Shown here one piece after another: positions 14,201 through 29,200 of a DNA stretch of 64,000 nucleotides (positions are counted from its first letter, which is position 1; each line of letters opens with the position of its first letter). The translations under genes were made by a program, and so were the position numbers. The notes beneath the pieces are model-generated. The model made no database searches. It saw only the letters and a list, made by a program, of their open reading frames with translations, and had not been told where the DNA came from. The DNA is taken from the NCBI GenBank assembly GCA_963402885.1, contig OY727095.1:2423001-2487000 (forward strand), written 5' to 3'. The stretch is from Antedon bifida. Its lineage: Eukaryota > Echinodermata > Crinoidea > Comatulida > Antedonidae.

Positions 14201-17200
14201 AATTAATATTTCTGTATGTTAACTACTGTAGAAGCCCTATAAAGATTTGTTCCGACTAGGACGCAACGCAAGGACAATATTCAATTGAGTTGACCAATTA
14301 CAACAGTTTGGATAATTCATCGTTTGTGATTGGTCAAATTACTTGCACTGATCTTACGCTGTTGCGTTGCGTTGCATCCTAGTTGGAACCAAGATTTAAG
14401 GTGGCAATTTGAGACCTAACAAAGTGTCCCCTTAATAACATTTGAAACATTCTACTATTAATTTATATTATTAATATTGAATATATAATTCATTTTTTAT
14501 TTTACAAACTATATATATATATATATATACACAAAAAAAATTATCTAAATTTTCATCCAATTTAAACAATTACAGTGAATCCATTGTAAAATGCACAATA
14601 GAGAATAAATTAATATCATACTTGAAAAAAATAGTATATTACCTTAGCGAATTTAATGACAAATTATTTCATTCAAATTTTTTTGTCAATTTTCCCATAA
14701 TCATAAATTTTATGTACCTCGTCACAATATTCAACCCAGCCTACTTTATTCCCCTATTCATTGCATGCATGTTTTTCAATATAATGAAATATAACTTATG
14801 TTAATATATTCATGTTTTCTTGAAAAATTCTATACAAATTTAGGAAGACTATGTGCATCATATTCTGATTTTTTTTGTTGTGCTCTACTTCATTGCAAAT
14901 TTATCTAAATAAAACAACATTTTTATGGGTATATTATCTGGTCCCTTACAAACAACTTACAGCAGTCAAATTAGTAGATAGATATGCTTGAAATAGACAG
15001 CCGAATATGCTTAATATTTAAAAAATAAATGTATTAAATGTATGTGTTGAAAGTATGTATCAGTATGTATACGTTCAAAACTTATACTTATTTCAAAACA
15101 AATGATTCATTACAAGTAAAATGTTTCATTGAGTCATGATATTAAATTTAAACAACAATTATTAGAAGATTATTGATTGGTATTGATCATATAAGATTAG
15201 CCGTTATTGATCTATAAAGAACAATTAGAATAGGTGTTTCGTGAATAGTATTATTGACTAATGGTAACCTTGTTTGAATATAGTCAATAATGATAACATG
15301 TTTTAGTGAGTGCAGTTTGCAATTGTGAAATTGGCGTAGGATCATTTCTTTAATTTAACATAATCTGGAAAAAATGCAGTAACATTTTGTATTATTAAAT
15401 TCTTTAGTTGTACATAATTGTTTTGTTATTGTTTTAGCTTCAATACAATTAATCCTAATGAGGATAAACCATCCAGCAACTTTGACACATTCCCCATAGC
15501 TCTCATGACTGTATTCCAGGTAAGATTTAAAAAAATGTTAGTGGAATTGGTAGAGTGAGTGCTTGCTTTCCTTCCTTACAATTCCAAGGTTAAAGGTTTA
15601 ATCCTAACCTAGTATGGAGTACAATCCTAACCTAATGCCTGGAGGTATATTGCATTTTACATGTGCAGTAATCTAAAAGTATCATAACCCTTTTTGCTAT
15701 GTATTTTATCAATGATTGTCTCCCTCAGACATAGAGTCTCTCAAAGGATGTGTAGATTTAAATTCCTGCCTTTTAGTTTTTTTTTTACAAAGCTACTTAA
15801 TGATTTCTTTAAAATTTATATTCAATTGTTTTATTTATTCTAGATCTTGACAGGGGAAGATTGGAATGCTGTTATGTACAACGGCATCGTCTCACAAGGT
15901 GGTGTACCATCTGGCATGTGGGCTAGCATTTACTTTATCATTTTGGTGCTCTTCGGTAACTGTATCCTTTTTTAACATTGCAAGATGTGGCTATAGTTCC
16001 ATGGCCAAGTTCAAGTTCAGCATTCAATCCCCAGGGTCCAGCATTCAATTCTTATGCTCCAGTATTCAATTCCCAGGATCCAGCATTCAATTTCCCGGGG
16101 TCTAGCAATCAATCCCCAGGCTCCAGCATTCAATTCCCAGGCTCCAGACTATTTCTCCTTGTTGCTGCCATATTAAATGAAATAATGAAAAATAAAGTTT
16201 TCCTAAGCCGCTGATCTTCAGATACTCTGTTGAATGTCTTCCTTGCCATTGCCGTGGATAACTTAGCCAATGCTCAAGAGCTCTCCAGATTGGAAGAGTT
16301 AGAGAACGCAGAGAAACAGGATAAAATCAATCGAGAGATGGAAGCGTTAGTTCAACAGACACCAAGTATGAGCAGAAAGGGATCACCAAACCCTGATACA
16401 GGACAACTCGCCATGTAAGTCTAGCTCTTGCCTGTTTAATAAGAAGCCCCTAGAATTAACTCTTTCTAAGGCAGTTGGAAGGCCATTCATTTAAATCCTG
16501 CTAGGATAGTCAAGCCCTGCAATATTAACTCTTTCTATGCCAATCGGAAGGCCATGCATTCAACTCGTTCTAGGCCAATCGGAAAGTCCTTCAATTGACC
16601 CTTTCTAGGCTAGTCAGAAGGCATTATGGTTATGGCTTCTGATTTCTTTATGTTGGTAAATTGTGGCAGCAGTTGGATACTGCATCTAGGAAGCCTCCTG
16701 TTTTTATCTGAAGTCTATCAACCAAAACATCAGTATAATTTTGCTTCATATTGTGTTTGATCAATATTCAATATTGTTATATAATTTTTTGTTTTACAGT
16801 GAAGAGGGGAAGTCAAATGACGTAAATAAAAAGACTGAAGGAGGTAGGAAAATCTAAGCTTAACTTACATGTTTAGTTATTAGACATCAAGACTATACAA
16901 AAGCAATTAAGCATGACAAGTTTTTTATCTTTTGACTAATGCAATTTCTGTATTCCCAAAAGCTATCACCAAGCTGGTCTTGAAGTCAGTATGGACTTCT
17001 GAGCGTGCTCAAATGTTTGTCATGCTCTATTGCTTTCGTAGTCGAAATACAGCAATCGGAATGTTGAATAAATGTCAATATGGAACTGAATCAAATATCA
17101 GTGAATTATGAAGTAGAAACTGTAATTGGTTTTAAAATTTAAAAAAAATGCACTACACAAAAAAAAGTGAAATCTTTACATTTGCTTCAAAACAATAATT

Positions 17201-20200
17201 TGATTTAATAAATATAAATTAAATATAATTTTATATTCTGAGGTTTATCCTACTTTAATTTATTTAATAATAAATAGCAATAGTAAAACAATTTATTTCT
17301 ACTATTATTCATTAATTAATTGTTTTAATAATATCACAATGATTCAGTTCCATATTGTTGGTATGTTATACCTTTATTGATAATGGTACATGCCATTTGG
17401 TTTAGTTTTACCAATGATTTTATAGCCGAAGGCTAGATCGCAAAGAACAAGGTTATAGCAGTTCAAAAAGTGATTCTCCATGGAGAGAGAACCAACAAGA
17501 TGGCGGCTGCAATTGACCAATCAGATATGCCCTACGCAGTCGCACTGCTATATGCCTGTGTTGAGCCTATCTGCGTGAGAACGATACGCAACGTGAACAC
17601 ATTCTATATGATCCTCGTATACAAACAATGCTAGATTACCAAGAAATTATTAATTCCATTGCGATTAACAATATAATTTTATAAAAACTTCACTGTGCTT
17701 TGGCAAGAATATGTGTTGTAATTTATTTTTTATATTAAATAATGTTTTTGAACACATTTACGGCCGCCATCTTGTTGGTTCCCTCTCCTGTTGGAATCAC
17801 TTTTCAGTCTGGAGTACGCCCTCTACCCTTCGGCTTTACCTCACTGAGTTTAACACACAATGCTCTGGTGAACATTATGCACTGGTAATTTCAACTATGG
17901 CACGCTGACTATGCATTATAAAATACTGCACATGGGTATAAAGGTATACTAGATTTACTAATCAACTGTTCTTTTACTGGTTCATTATTCATTGTGTAAA
18001 TTCTTTTAGTTTGTTTTAAGGTGTTTTCTCTTCTTCACAGTAAAGACTAAATTTTGCTTAAATTTAGTGATTTAGAATTTGAACGAATGCTCGTAAATTT
18101 TCCGTTCATACCTCTTTAGATTTTGAGTGTCAAGCTCGTTTGAAAGTATGTGTTGGTCATTCTATAACATGGTTAGGCATCATGGTATAATGGTTTCATA
18201 GTACAGTAGTGGCAATACTAACTATAGTTTTAAGATATCATTTTTCATGTACTGTATGTGAATAGTGGAGAGATGATTCCTGGTGTGTACATAACCGGTT
18301 TAGATGAGACCGAACTGGATGAGACCAGTTTAGTTTTTTTCCCCTTTGAGCAATGTTTATTAATTTAAATCATTGGGGCATTGTACAGTAATAAATACAT
18401 TTGATTTGTTTTTGAATTTTGGGATGAACAATCTCACCTCTTACTGTATCTTCTAATGGCTACAGAAAACATTGTGCTAACTATCTCCCAAAATATCACA
18501 GAAGAATATAAATGAGTGAGGGCATAATGTAGTATAGTTGGTCAAGCGAATTTCAGGCTATATTTGCAATTGTTGAATCGGTGATTCAGCTTTCTATAAA
18601 AAAAAATCATTTTGGCACATATGGCATGTCATATCAAAAGGATATCTTGTTTCAAGTCTTAATTTTTCTGTGAATTCAGCCCCACAACAACCGCGGGATT
18701 CAAGATATTTCATTGGTGCCAGGCGGAAATTTAGTCCTAAGTGGACCCCCCCCCCCCCCCCCCCCAATGTGGGCACATCCCTGATTATATTTTCTTTACT
18801 TTTAAAATAAATTTTGATTTTTTAAATATTCTTAACACTATTTCTTACAAGATATTTATTATACACTTTCTCAATCACATTTCATGGTGTGTTTATCATT
18901 TTCTATACTAAATTTATCATTAAAAACTAACATTGGGAATTCATGCGATATTATTTAAAATACTGACACTAACAGTCAAACAGTTTAATACTCAATTTTT
19001 CTAAATGCAAATTATTTAATACCGTCTGATATTTAAAGCACTTAATATTTCTTCATCACTGACATTTTTATTCACCTTTCTCTCAATCACTTTATATCAT
19101 GGATTTGTCTATGGTGTATTTCTATGCTAAATGTATTATCAATAACTAACATTGGAATGAAAATTGTAGTACTCAATTTTTCCACCATCTGCATGAGATG
19201 GAATCACTTTTTTAAAATCTTTGTTAAATTGACATTTATTTTAAAGGGAAATACCCCAAATTAATACAAAAATAATGATTATTTAATTTCACTTTGCCAT
19301 TTAGATTATATTTTGAAAATTTAAAGACAACAATATCCTTATAATTTCCTTTTGAATTTTTTTAATCAATTAGAAAATTGAATTTCCAAACTATACCAAG
19401 AAAAAGAATAAATTAATAACTAATTGTGATGTTATTCTAAATCTTAATGTCAAAATTCATTCTTGTTGAAAATTGTTATAATTAATTTATGGAAATAATT
19501 TCAAAATACAATATAAAAAAACAAGAATAAAGAATTATCTTCCTTTGATTAATATTTTAATTTCATAAAAATAAAAATGTTATTTCTGTCATTGAAACAT
19601 AAAGAAATTAAGAAAAAAAATCTTAAATAATATTTAGATTATTGTATTAAAAAAAGCTCTGAAAATTGATTTTGTTTTTAACCCAAAGTTAACCCAGACA
19701 TTTTTTGCCAATCAGAGGTTGCCCTATTTAGGATAGTTTTGTTTGTTTTCGTTTCTGTGTATTTGTAACTATGATTTTTGTTTTAGAAGAACTTGAAGAA
19801 GAAATAGAATCGGATACCGCTACGTGGAAAGTCCGGTTAAAGAGATACTATGATCATCTTAACGTGAATGGATTTCATTTTCCTTGTTCCTATCCCCAAT
19901 GTGAATGTCCTTGGGTTTGTTCGTGTCATTGTGAATGTTCCATAAAGAAGAAGACGAAAGATCCCGAAGAAGAAGGTTTTTCTAGTTTTGTTTCCTATTC
20001 TGGTGCAATATTTTAATAAATTTGAAATAAATAATATACAATAATCAGAAATGGTCTAGTTAAATCGAAAAAGGAAACTCTGATTTAAAACAAACGCAAC
20101 GTCTAGTAAATCTTAATTTGAACAAAAAAACTTCCAATTTGTTTTGGTATGAAAAAAATGACTTTGTTAGGATTGAACCATTCCATTTGAATTCAAAGCG

Positions 20201-23200
20201 TGTATAATACCATTAGACCAATATGCAGTTAGTATAGATTCTTAACCCACAGACATCAACTATAACATGAGCAGTCAAGGGCAGATCTTAGATTTACCGA
20301 ACGAGGGAGTGCTAACATTAAAAGAGAGGATATCAAAAAAGTAGTTTATAATTTCATTTTATCTGTCAAAGGGGCAATACGTGCACACATTAAATCTGCC
20401 CCTGGTGATATGTAAAGTACTATATGTAGACTTGAAGCTAGATAGTAGAATGTGAACCATTGTATTTATATATGGAGATGAACCCAGTATGTGAGGTATG
20501 AACTGTGTGTGCTTAGTCTAGGTATGCCTAAAAAAGTATAGTAGCTTATTTTTTGTTTTGACCTTTGCCCTTTCATTTTCGTGAAAATGAAAGGTCGATA
20601 TGAATGTTATTAATTGGTATGAATGTTGTAAATTGAAATATACAGTGTTTTTTCTACAGTGTTGATTTTGTTGTTTTATCTTACAATTATTTGTAGTTAG
20701 ATAACCAATATTATGTTATATTGGAAAAATTATAAATTTAATTTACATAGTAAATACTGCTGAAATTATGATTTATATACTTTATATATTTTATATTAAT
20801 TTTTGATGCTTTAAAAATATGTTGTTTTAAGTCGAATTGTGTTTTAATACAAAAATATTCATCAGACATTGTGAGATACAGTAGTGCATAGAAACTGTGT
20901 AATTGAAAGCTGTTAACATTTAACCTTTGACCCAATTGCTTTTTTTTGCATTTTTTTAGCTCCAGAAGGAGAGGAGGAGGAAGAAGAAGGGGTTCCAAAA
21001 GCAATTGTCCCATTCAGTTCCTTGTTCATTTTCAGTTCAACAAATCCGTAAGTTAAAAACTCATTCTTTTCTTTTTATATCTTCTATGGTCTTCCGATGC
21101 AGGTTTTGCCAGCAAGATTTGCCGGTTTAAATTAGCTCCGACTGGTATTCAAAATGGTGTAAGAAAATTTATACATAACATAAACTCTTGTCAAAATTAA
21201 TTTAAATTATTTTATATTTACAGCTTCCGTGTGCTGGTCCACAAATGCGTAATAAACAGATGGTTTGATATCACCATCATGATCGTAATCGGCCTTAGTA
21301 GTATAGCGTTAGCAGCAGAAGACCCGGTCAACACAGACAGTGAACGTAACAAAGTAAGTTTTACAATATTTCTGCTATGCAATTAGTGGCGTAACGCAGA
21401 GGCTGATCTAATGAGCCATCTAAAACTTCTCTTGGGCCACCAACCCAGCTCTGGTCTTAGGTTTAACCAGTAAGCGCTCATAGCCATTGCTAGCCGTTTG
21501 TCACCGAGGTCCATAACAAAAATAGAAGTGAAAATTGCAAAGCATGGAAACAGACAATGATTGGTTGGAAAGAAATGTGCTATTATCCCACAATGCACCT
21601 GTTTTGTTCTTGTGTTTGGTGAGAATGACTGAATGTATTATATATAATTTTTGCGATATACCACGTTTGACTTTTGACGTTGACTGAGTGCTTGTCTTGT
21701 ATTTTACAAATAATACATTGGGAGAAAAAAGGACACCCACCTCATCAATATTGTTTTAACACATAATACCTCTTCTGTGTCTCAATTAACTAACTAACAC
21801 TAATTTTAATTTTAAAATGTTTATTGCTTGTTTCTTTTAGGTATTAAATTACCTTGATTATCTCTTCACGGGAATCTTCACAATTGAGTTAGTTATGAAG
21901 ATAGTGGATATGGGCCTGATATTGCACCCTGGTGCCTATATCAGAGATATATGGAACATTCTAGATGCTACGGTTGTCATCTGTGCCCTTGTGGCATTTG
22001 GTGTTAATTCAACGTAAGTATTATAATCTTATGCTCTGTTTACACTATCAAACTAGTTTCACAAAAAAAGTGTAATGTGCCCAAATATGGTAGTGATATG
22101 CCCAAATTTAGTAGTGATATGACATCATCATGTCTACATATGGGCACCTTTAAGCATAGCTTAGTAGATGAAAAAAATTTGCCTGCTGGCTAGGTATGAT
22201 TGACCATGATTGACCATGTTCATTAGTTAGACCTATTTATAGGCACTTTCACTACTGGTTTAATCAATGGCACAAACTGGCACGGCCATGACATAATTTG
22301 TGCCCACTTTACAATGTGTTAATAAATAATTAATATATGCATTTCACCTATTGGTTCATATTCATTTACTGGGCATTGAATGTTGAGCGGTACAGGATCA
22401 ACAAGTGAAAGTGTAAACAGGGCTTACTAAAAATTATACCCGCTTGGTTACAAATGATGTATACACGGTATGTAAATTATATAAAAAATATATGTTCATT
22501 TGATTTTTTCATTTTGTAGCTCTGATGGTGAAGGTAGTGGAGACCTAAGTACCATTAAATGTCTCCGTGTGTTGAGAGTATTGCGTCCTCTGAAAACCAT
22601 CAAAAGAATACCAAAACTGAAGGTACCTCATTTTCATGTGTTTATTTCAGCATTTTTGTATTTGATTTAATAATCATGAGAAATCGTTTTTTAAATATTT
22701 TTATTTAACCTTATTTATAGAGGGTGACCCTAAACAGCGTATGCTCACAATCAAGGGGCCCTCATGATGAGTTATGATAAGTGTGTGTGTGTGTGTGACA
22801 GCTGGCTGTGTATATACTAGTACACGGGGTAACCTCCTACTCGCCTCAAAAGATGTACTGGGTTCTTTAAATTGCACATGAGCCAGATGTATACACTGGA
22901 CCTACGGTTTATACAGTAGTACTTATCCGAGAAGACTTTTTCTACCACCAGAACCATGGAGCGAGCAATGTGTTTGATTTGTGGCTTGATACAAGTCGGT
23001 GTGTTCTACTTGATCAAAAAACAATATTACTGACATTTTTTCTTATCATTTTAGGCTGTATTCGATTGCGTAGTACATTCAGTCAAAAACGTTGTAAACA
23101 TCGCCATCGTTTACTTCCTGTTCATGTTCATCTTCGCAGTCATAGGTGTTCAACTTTTAAAGGGACGATTTAATTATTGTACCGACATGTCTAAAGTGAC

Positions 23201-26200
23201 AGAACCCGATTGCATGTAAGTGTATTCCTAATCAATGGAAACTGACAATTTCTTTTACAAAATATCCACATCTTTCCTTCCGTCTCTCTCTCCTCACCCC
23301 TTCTCCTTTCTTTCGTACTTATGTGTGTCCAGGATATGGAGCGTCAAAACACAACTTGTATACTTTAGAGAGGTTGTATTTTTATGACGATTTAGTAGAT
23401 TGAAAGACAAGTTACTTAAAAATAAAATACCAATTAATGAAGAGAAAGCTAAATCAAAAAGTGAATTTAAATTGAGATTGTTTTTTTACTACTTTACAAC
23501 CACTTTTAAGAGGACACTTTCAGGACCCAACAAAAAATTTCCCTTAAAAAGGTGTGTTATATATTACCCCTTGTTGATTTCATGGAAAAGTGTCTCTTTA
23601 AAATGCCAATTTACACAGAGCGGTAACGGTAAGCGGAAAACCATGTAGCTTGTCCCACATAGAATCTGTATCTATCCTGAGCATAAACCTCCCGTCTGCT
23701 CCGTGTTGTGTGCAAGTGTTCATCAGGAATACCAATTAACATAGATTCTATATTTTTATTACCATTACTGCTCATCTGTGTAAATTGGCCTTAATAGAGG
23801 TGTCCCCTGAATGAGGATGGGCCCAATGAGGGGAGAATATAACTTAACACGCATCAATGAGGACAATGATTAGTAACTAATAATTACACATATCTCTTGT
23901 TCTAATTTTGATCTTTATCTATATTTCTTTTTCAGGGGAAATTTTTTCAGATATGAAGGCGATGAGATTACTAGTGTTGAGGCACGAGTTTGGGAAAAGC
24001 GCGATTTTCATTATGACAATGTTATCGCATCGATGCTAACGTTATTCACAGTTTCCACAGGAGAAGGGTGGCCTGAGTAAGTTGAAATTACCCAAATATG
24101 GTAGTGATATGCTCAAATATGGTAGTGATATGACCAAGTTGACCAATTTATTAAGGCAATTATAGTTATACAACACACAGGCACAAAACTTAAACAAAGG
24201 AAAATTTAGCAACTGTAGAACTGTGGTTGCCATCAATTTGAATTTTTCTAAATTTGTTGGATCTGAAAATGATGGGTTGAGCCGGCTAATAATGTTGAAT
24301 AAATGAGATCTGATATCATCATAAGTTGAACATTCCATAAAACAGTGTATTTCATCTTCAATACAATTCACAGACTACATTTGCTCTCATTAATTGGTGT
24401 ATATGCTTTTTTTTATTTGTTAAAATTGTCTTCTTTTTTTTCTAGCATTTTGAAATACTCAATGGATGCCACCGTGGAGGGCCAGGGACCTTCACCTTAC
24501 TCACGTACACAGATGGCCATTTACTATGTAGTGTACTTCATTATTTTTCCGTTCTTTTTCTTGAACATTTTCGTTGCCCTCATCATCATTACATTTCAGG
24601 AACAGGGAGACGCGCAGTATGAAGATGGCGATATAGATAAGAACCAGGTGAGATCAATTATCTTCAGATTAAGGCTGATTATTTAATTGGTCAGAAGTTT
24701 GCCCTACGCTGACGTAATTGAAACTACTTGCAAAAAAATTCTTGATAATTTAATAACTTTTGGTTGCGTAAAAACTATTATTTTCTTCAAAGACAGTGTA
24801 AATGCAGGTTATGCTATAATAATGGTATGGTGGTTAACGTGCTTGTCTTCCAACCCAAGGTCCAATCCTGACCTAGTGCAGGCTTGTAACTCTTTCAGCT
24901 TTACTCCCTAAGCCTCAAATGAAACTTATACCCTTTTCTGCTAAAAATAACAACTTTCTTTCTGTAAGAAAAATGTTTTTATATTATTGCCGTTAAAACC
25001 GGTCGTTAAGATTTTCCCACTACTGATTATTATTATTATTATAGTATTTGTTACAATTGCCAAATAAATATTGTATTTCAGAAACAATGCATAGAATTTT
25101 GCATTACTGCAAAACCCGTAGACAGATTTATGCCAAAGGATCAGACAAACTTTCAGTTTAAAGTGTGGACGTTCGTTGTGTCATCCCCCTTTGAATATTT
25201 TATCATGGCACTGATTGCAATCAACACGATAACTCTCATGATGCCTGTAAGTATCTGTTATATACTCATACTATAATGCCCTGTTATAAAAAATGTACTC
25301 TAAAGTATTCAGTGGATTAAAATAACACAATGTGCTGCCGTGGGTCCGTGGAGGACCTAATCCGAATTTCCTCAGTTTCCAGTTAAGCTTGAGGACAAAT
25401 ATAAATACCTTTACCTTTATTGTTTGAGGTTTTTTCATTTCAAAAGATATTAACTATTTTGAAAAAGTCTTTTCAATGATAAAATTCATTAAAATAAATT
25501 ATATAAAAATTTAAATTTATTGCGAATTGAATATGGATATAACATTTTGAAGTTATAAAGTTCCACCATCAGGACAATTAATGGGGAACTCACATAGGCC
25601 CCTTATATTAGAGAGTAATGCATACTAAGGGTTGACCTGTTTCCAACTTCCATAGGCAACTTCTCCAATACATTCATTTATTTCGCCAGAACAATACAAT
25701 AAAATACAAAAACAATTGGCAATGGATGGCAAAAGTAAACTAAAGTACTGTAGTCGGCGGGCCTGGAAGTCCAAACTGTGAAATTTGAAACAGTGTATAT
25801 AAAAGTGTATATAATTATTATTTACATGTATGAGGAATAGTGGAAAAAAATGAATATTTAAAAGAGTTGGTTGGAGCAAAGACGTGAAAATTTAAGGTTA
25901 TCCAAGTTAATAGATTCCAAAGAAATATAATGCTTATATAAACAAGTTTAATGCAGTCCTCAAGGGGAACACTATACATAGGCTCTTCTTTCTGTCCACC
26001 ATCTCATACCATTATGTTTTACTGTGGTATTATATTTCTGAATCTCAACAAATATACCAAATATATATTGATTTTATTTTGTTTTTGTTAAGTATTATGG
26101 ATAAACAGTTTTAAATATATTTATTTTATTTTAGTACTATGATCAACCTGATAAGTTGGATGACATTTTAAGTTACTTCAACGTTTTTTTTACAACAATG

Positions 26201-29200
26201 TTCACAGTGGAATGTATCCTAAAATTGGTAGCTTATGGCGTAAGGGTAAGTGATCTGACCATTGACATTAATTCTAATTTCTTAATTTTTTGTATAAAAT
26301 TTGTGTAAAAATCTGTCCTGTCCTTCCTATACCATGCAATGTGTACTAGTATACAAGAGTTGAAATATTGAGGAGCATTGACATTGGGACGGTAATCGAA
26401 GGGGACGGTAATTCACAGAGCGTGACAGTTATTTCGCAACACAATCGGCGAGGGTAAGCCCCCTCCTAGACATAGTCTGCAGACCCTGTACATGCGGGCT
26501 TGGGGGCTTCTTTGAAAAGTGTCTTTGTTTTAGCCAGGCTAGGTCTTAAGCTCTGTGACAAACTATGTGACAAAAAAATGTGATGTGCCCATATATGGAC
26601 ACGATGATGTCATATCACTACCATATTGGGGAATATCACTAACAATCAAATGGTAAGGAAACACTCAGGTGTTTAATAAAATATAAATAATTGTGTGTTT
26701 TTTTTAGAACTACTTCAGAGATGCATGGAATATTTTTGACTTCATTTGTGTTGTTGGTAGTATTACAGACATCCTAGTCTCTGAATATGGGGTAAGTTTT
26801 TTTTTCCTTTACAAATATTTAAAACTGATAACTCTTTTCTTCCAAAAATGAAAAAGTATTCTAGTTAAGGCATGCACAGAAAGCATCAGTTTTAAAAATT
26901 GGCGAGGTTTTTATTTTTATCGGTATAACTTTGGGTTGTTATTGTCAATTTTTATGTTGTTATATTAAAAATAGTCTCAAAAAAAGGTATTTATTCAAAA
27001 TTATTTATTTTGGTTTAAGTGTTGTTTACTAATTTACAATTGCATATATACCTTTTTTAGAACATAAAGTAAAAATGAAAATTTTAAAAAAAATTACTCG
27101 GAAAATGAAAATCTTTTTTTCGTTTTTATTATATATACTTTTTTCAATTGAATGGCTAAAACCTAATAGTTCATTCATTTAAATAATTTCATTTCTAACA
27201 AAAATAGATAAAAATATAACATCCATATTATTAACCTGCTAAAATTAACATGCTCATGTAATCTTTGAGTTCATTAACCTTAAGGTCATTGACCTGCTTA
27301 CATGTCTGTGTTTGAATTGGTTCGATTTAAACTAGATGCTAAAGTAATAAAAGATGTACCCCCCCAACGTAACCCCCTGATGATAAAGTACCTATTCATA
27401 TATCATTACATAGGCCTTGCTTAAAATTAACATTCAAAAAGGGGTTTCTCTTTGTTTAAGTGTACTGCAAAAATGCAAGCTTATTGTACCTAGACAAAGA
27501 AGTGTAAAAACTTTAACAAATAAAAGTCGACGCTTGTTGACGTAATATTTCACACAGGGAAACCCCTTGTATATTGTTTTTGGATGTACCTGTGCGAATA
27601 AACAGCTTTTTAAATTTACATCCTCCCTCCCTCTGTCAGATAAAAACAATATTATCTACCAATGTTATGAATATTTGTTTATATAATGTGTTTTAATTTT
27701 GGTTTTGCTATTTGAATTTTTAAAAAAATGTTATACTTTTGATCATTATTATATTCATTAATGTAAATAATAATCTGTTTATATATTACTGTCTACTCCT
27801 ATGTCTTGTTAGTAAACCTTCAATGAAGGCTATACATTACATTAGTTAACCAGCCAATACCTAATATGACACCTCATCAACTGTTGCCACCCCCTCTGCC
27901 ACAAAACCCCCCTCCTTTGTTACCCCTATATATCCATTCCTCTCTGCTAACCATGTATTGCCTTTGTGTTTTTCTTTCACCTACATAGAAAGTAAGTATT
28001 AATACGTGGCCCTTTCTAGTTGACTGCCACTCTCATGAGCTGCCATGCACACGAACACTGTGGAATGCTTGTGTTTGGAACCATACTTGCCTATTGGGCA
28101 TTCATGCACAAAAAATTATGTAATCATAGTGTCACGTCTCTAAGTATATTCTTGTAACGGCCTTTCAATCAATAAATCTTAATTAAATTTTTTTATGACA
28201 TAACTTTAAAAAAAAGATTAATTATGCTATAATTGCATATACAAGTAAATTTAATAATGAATGAATAAAATTATGATTTTGTTTTAGTTCCTAAATTTAT
28301 AATTTGTTGGTGATTCCTATCTCAGGTTTAGTCGCCAGGGATCTGCTCAGAGCATCATGTTTTGTGTTTTTGTGTTTTTGTTATTACTAATCATTTATAT
28401 ACATATCACTAGATGATGGTGTATTTGTTAAACTAACTCCCTCCGTTTCCACCCCTATATTTATTTATTGTTGGTTATTGTGAAATTTGTGTTATTAATT
28501 CAAATTGTACCGAATTATACAAATTAAATAACAAATAATGATATTTAATGTTATGCTGCACCACGCCAAATGTGTTAAAAAGACACTATCCAATCAATTT
28601 TAAACCAGTGGTCTAATGGTTAGGACGCAGGTTCGAATCTTGGTTGGAGTGGCTTTTTCTCATTCTCACAGATTTCCACATCTTTACTGTTTCAACAAAT
28701 TTAATGATTTCTAATATATCATTGGGCAGTTTAGTAAATATTCTATGCCTGTGAATTTATATTATATAACTTATAGAATTTTTGTTTGACATTTTTCACA
28801 AAAACCACCATTTCTTGCACTTTCGTTTGGCTGGTACCTACCATATATTACTAACGTTTTGTGTTTAATAATTGTATGGTAAAGTTGTTGCTTGCTTTAT
28901 GTAAAAATCAGGGTTTTTATACAGTGGAAAGTAAATGGATTCAGGGGTAGAAGGGATAGTTGGCAAGTTGTAGCTAGCTCATTTTATTTTGTATGTATAA
29001 ACTATAAACAATACATACAGACATGCTCATTTTCTAAAATATACTCTACTACCATAGAGTACATTATTCTACTCGAACAGAACATGTTGTGACTGGACTT
29101 TCCTTCTGCAATGTGGCAATCCCAAATGTCTACAGACCAGTTATTCACGCCTGCAATTAAAGGTGTTCTTGCTAGCAGAGACATCTGCTAGGCATCATTC

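Larger units (their letters stand above)
13731..15437. other. Intron after the alternative exon pair
   Basis: Contains a MITE (14241-14398), an (AT)n run (14509-14530) and a tandem TGCATGCATG (RBFOX-like) at about 14762. No exon is seen. Confidence 0.7.
16844..19786. other. 2.9 kb intron with a foldback element
   Basis: Contains a large inverted-repeat element (17424-17843), a 20-nt poly-C run (18746-18765) and AT-rich filler. No exon is seen. Confidence 0.7.

Noticed and set aside
21383..21740. Minus-strand frames of about 70-80 codons
   Set aside because: They lie in dispersed-repeat sequence with no domain pattern and overlap each other in different frames.
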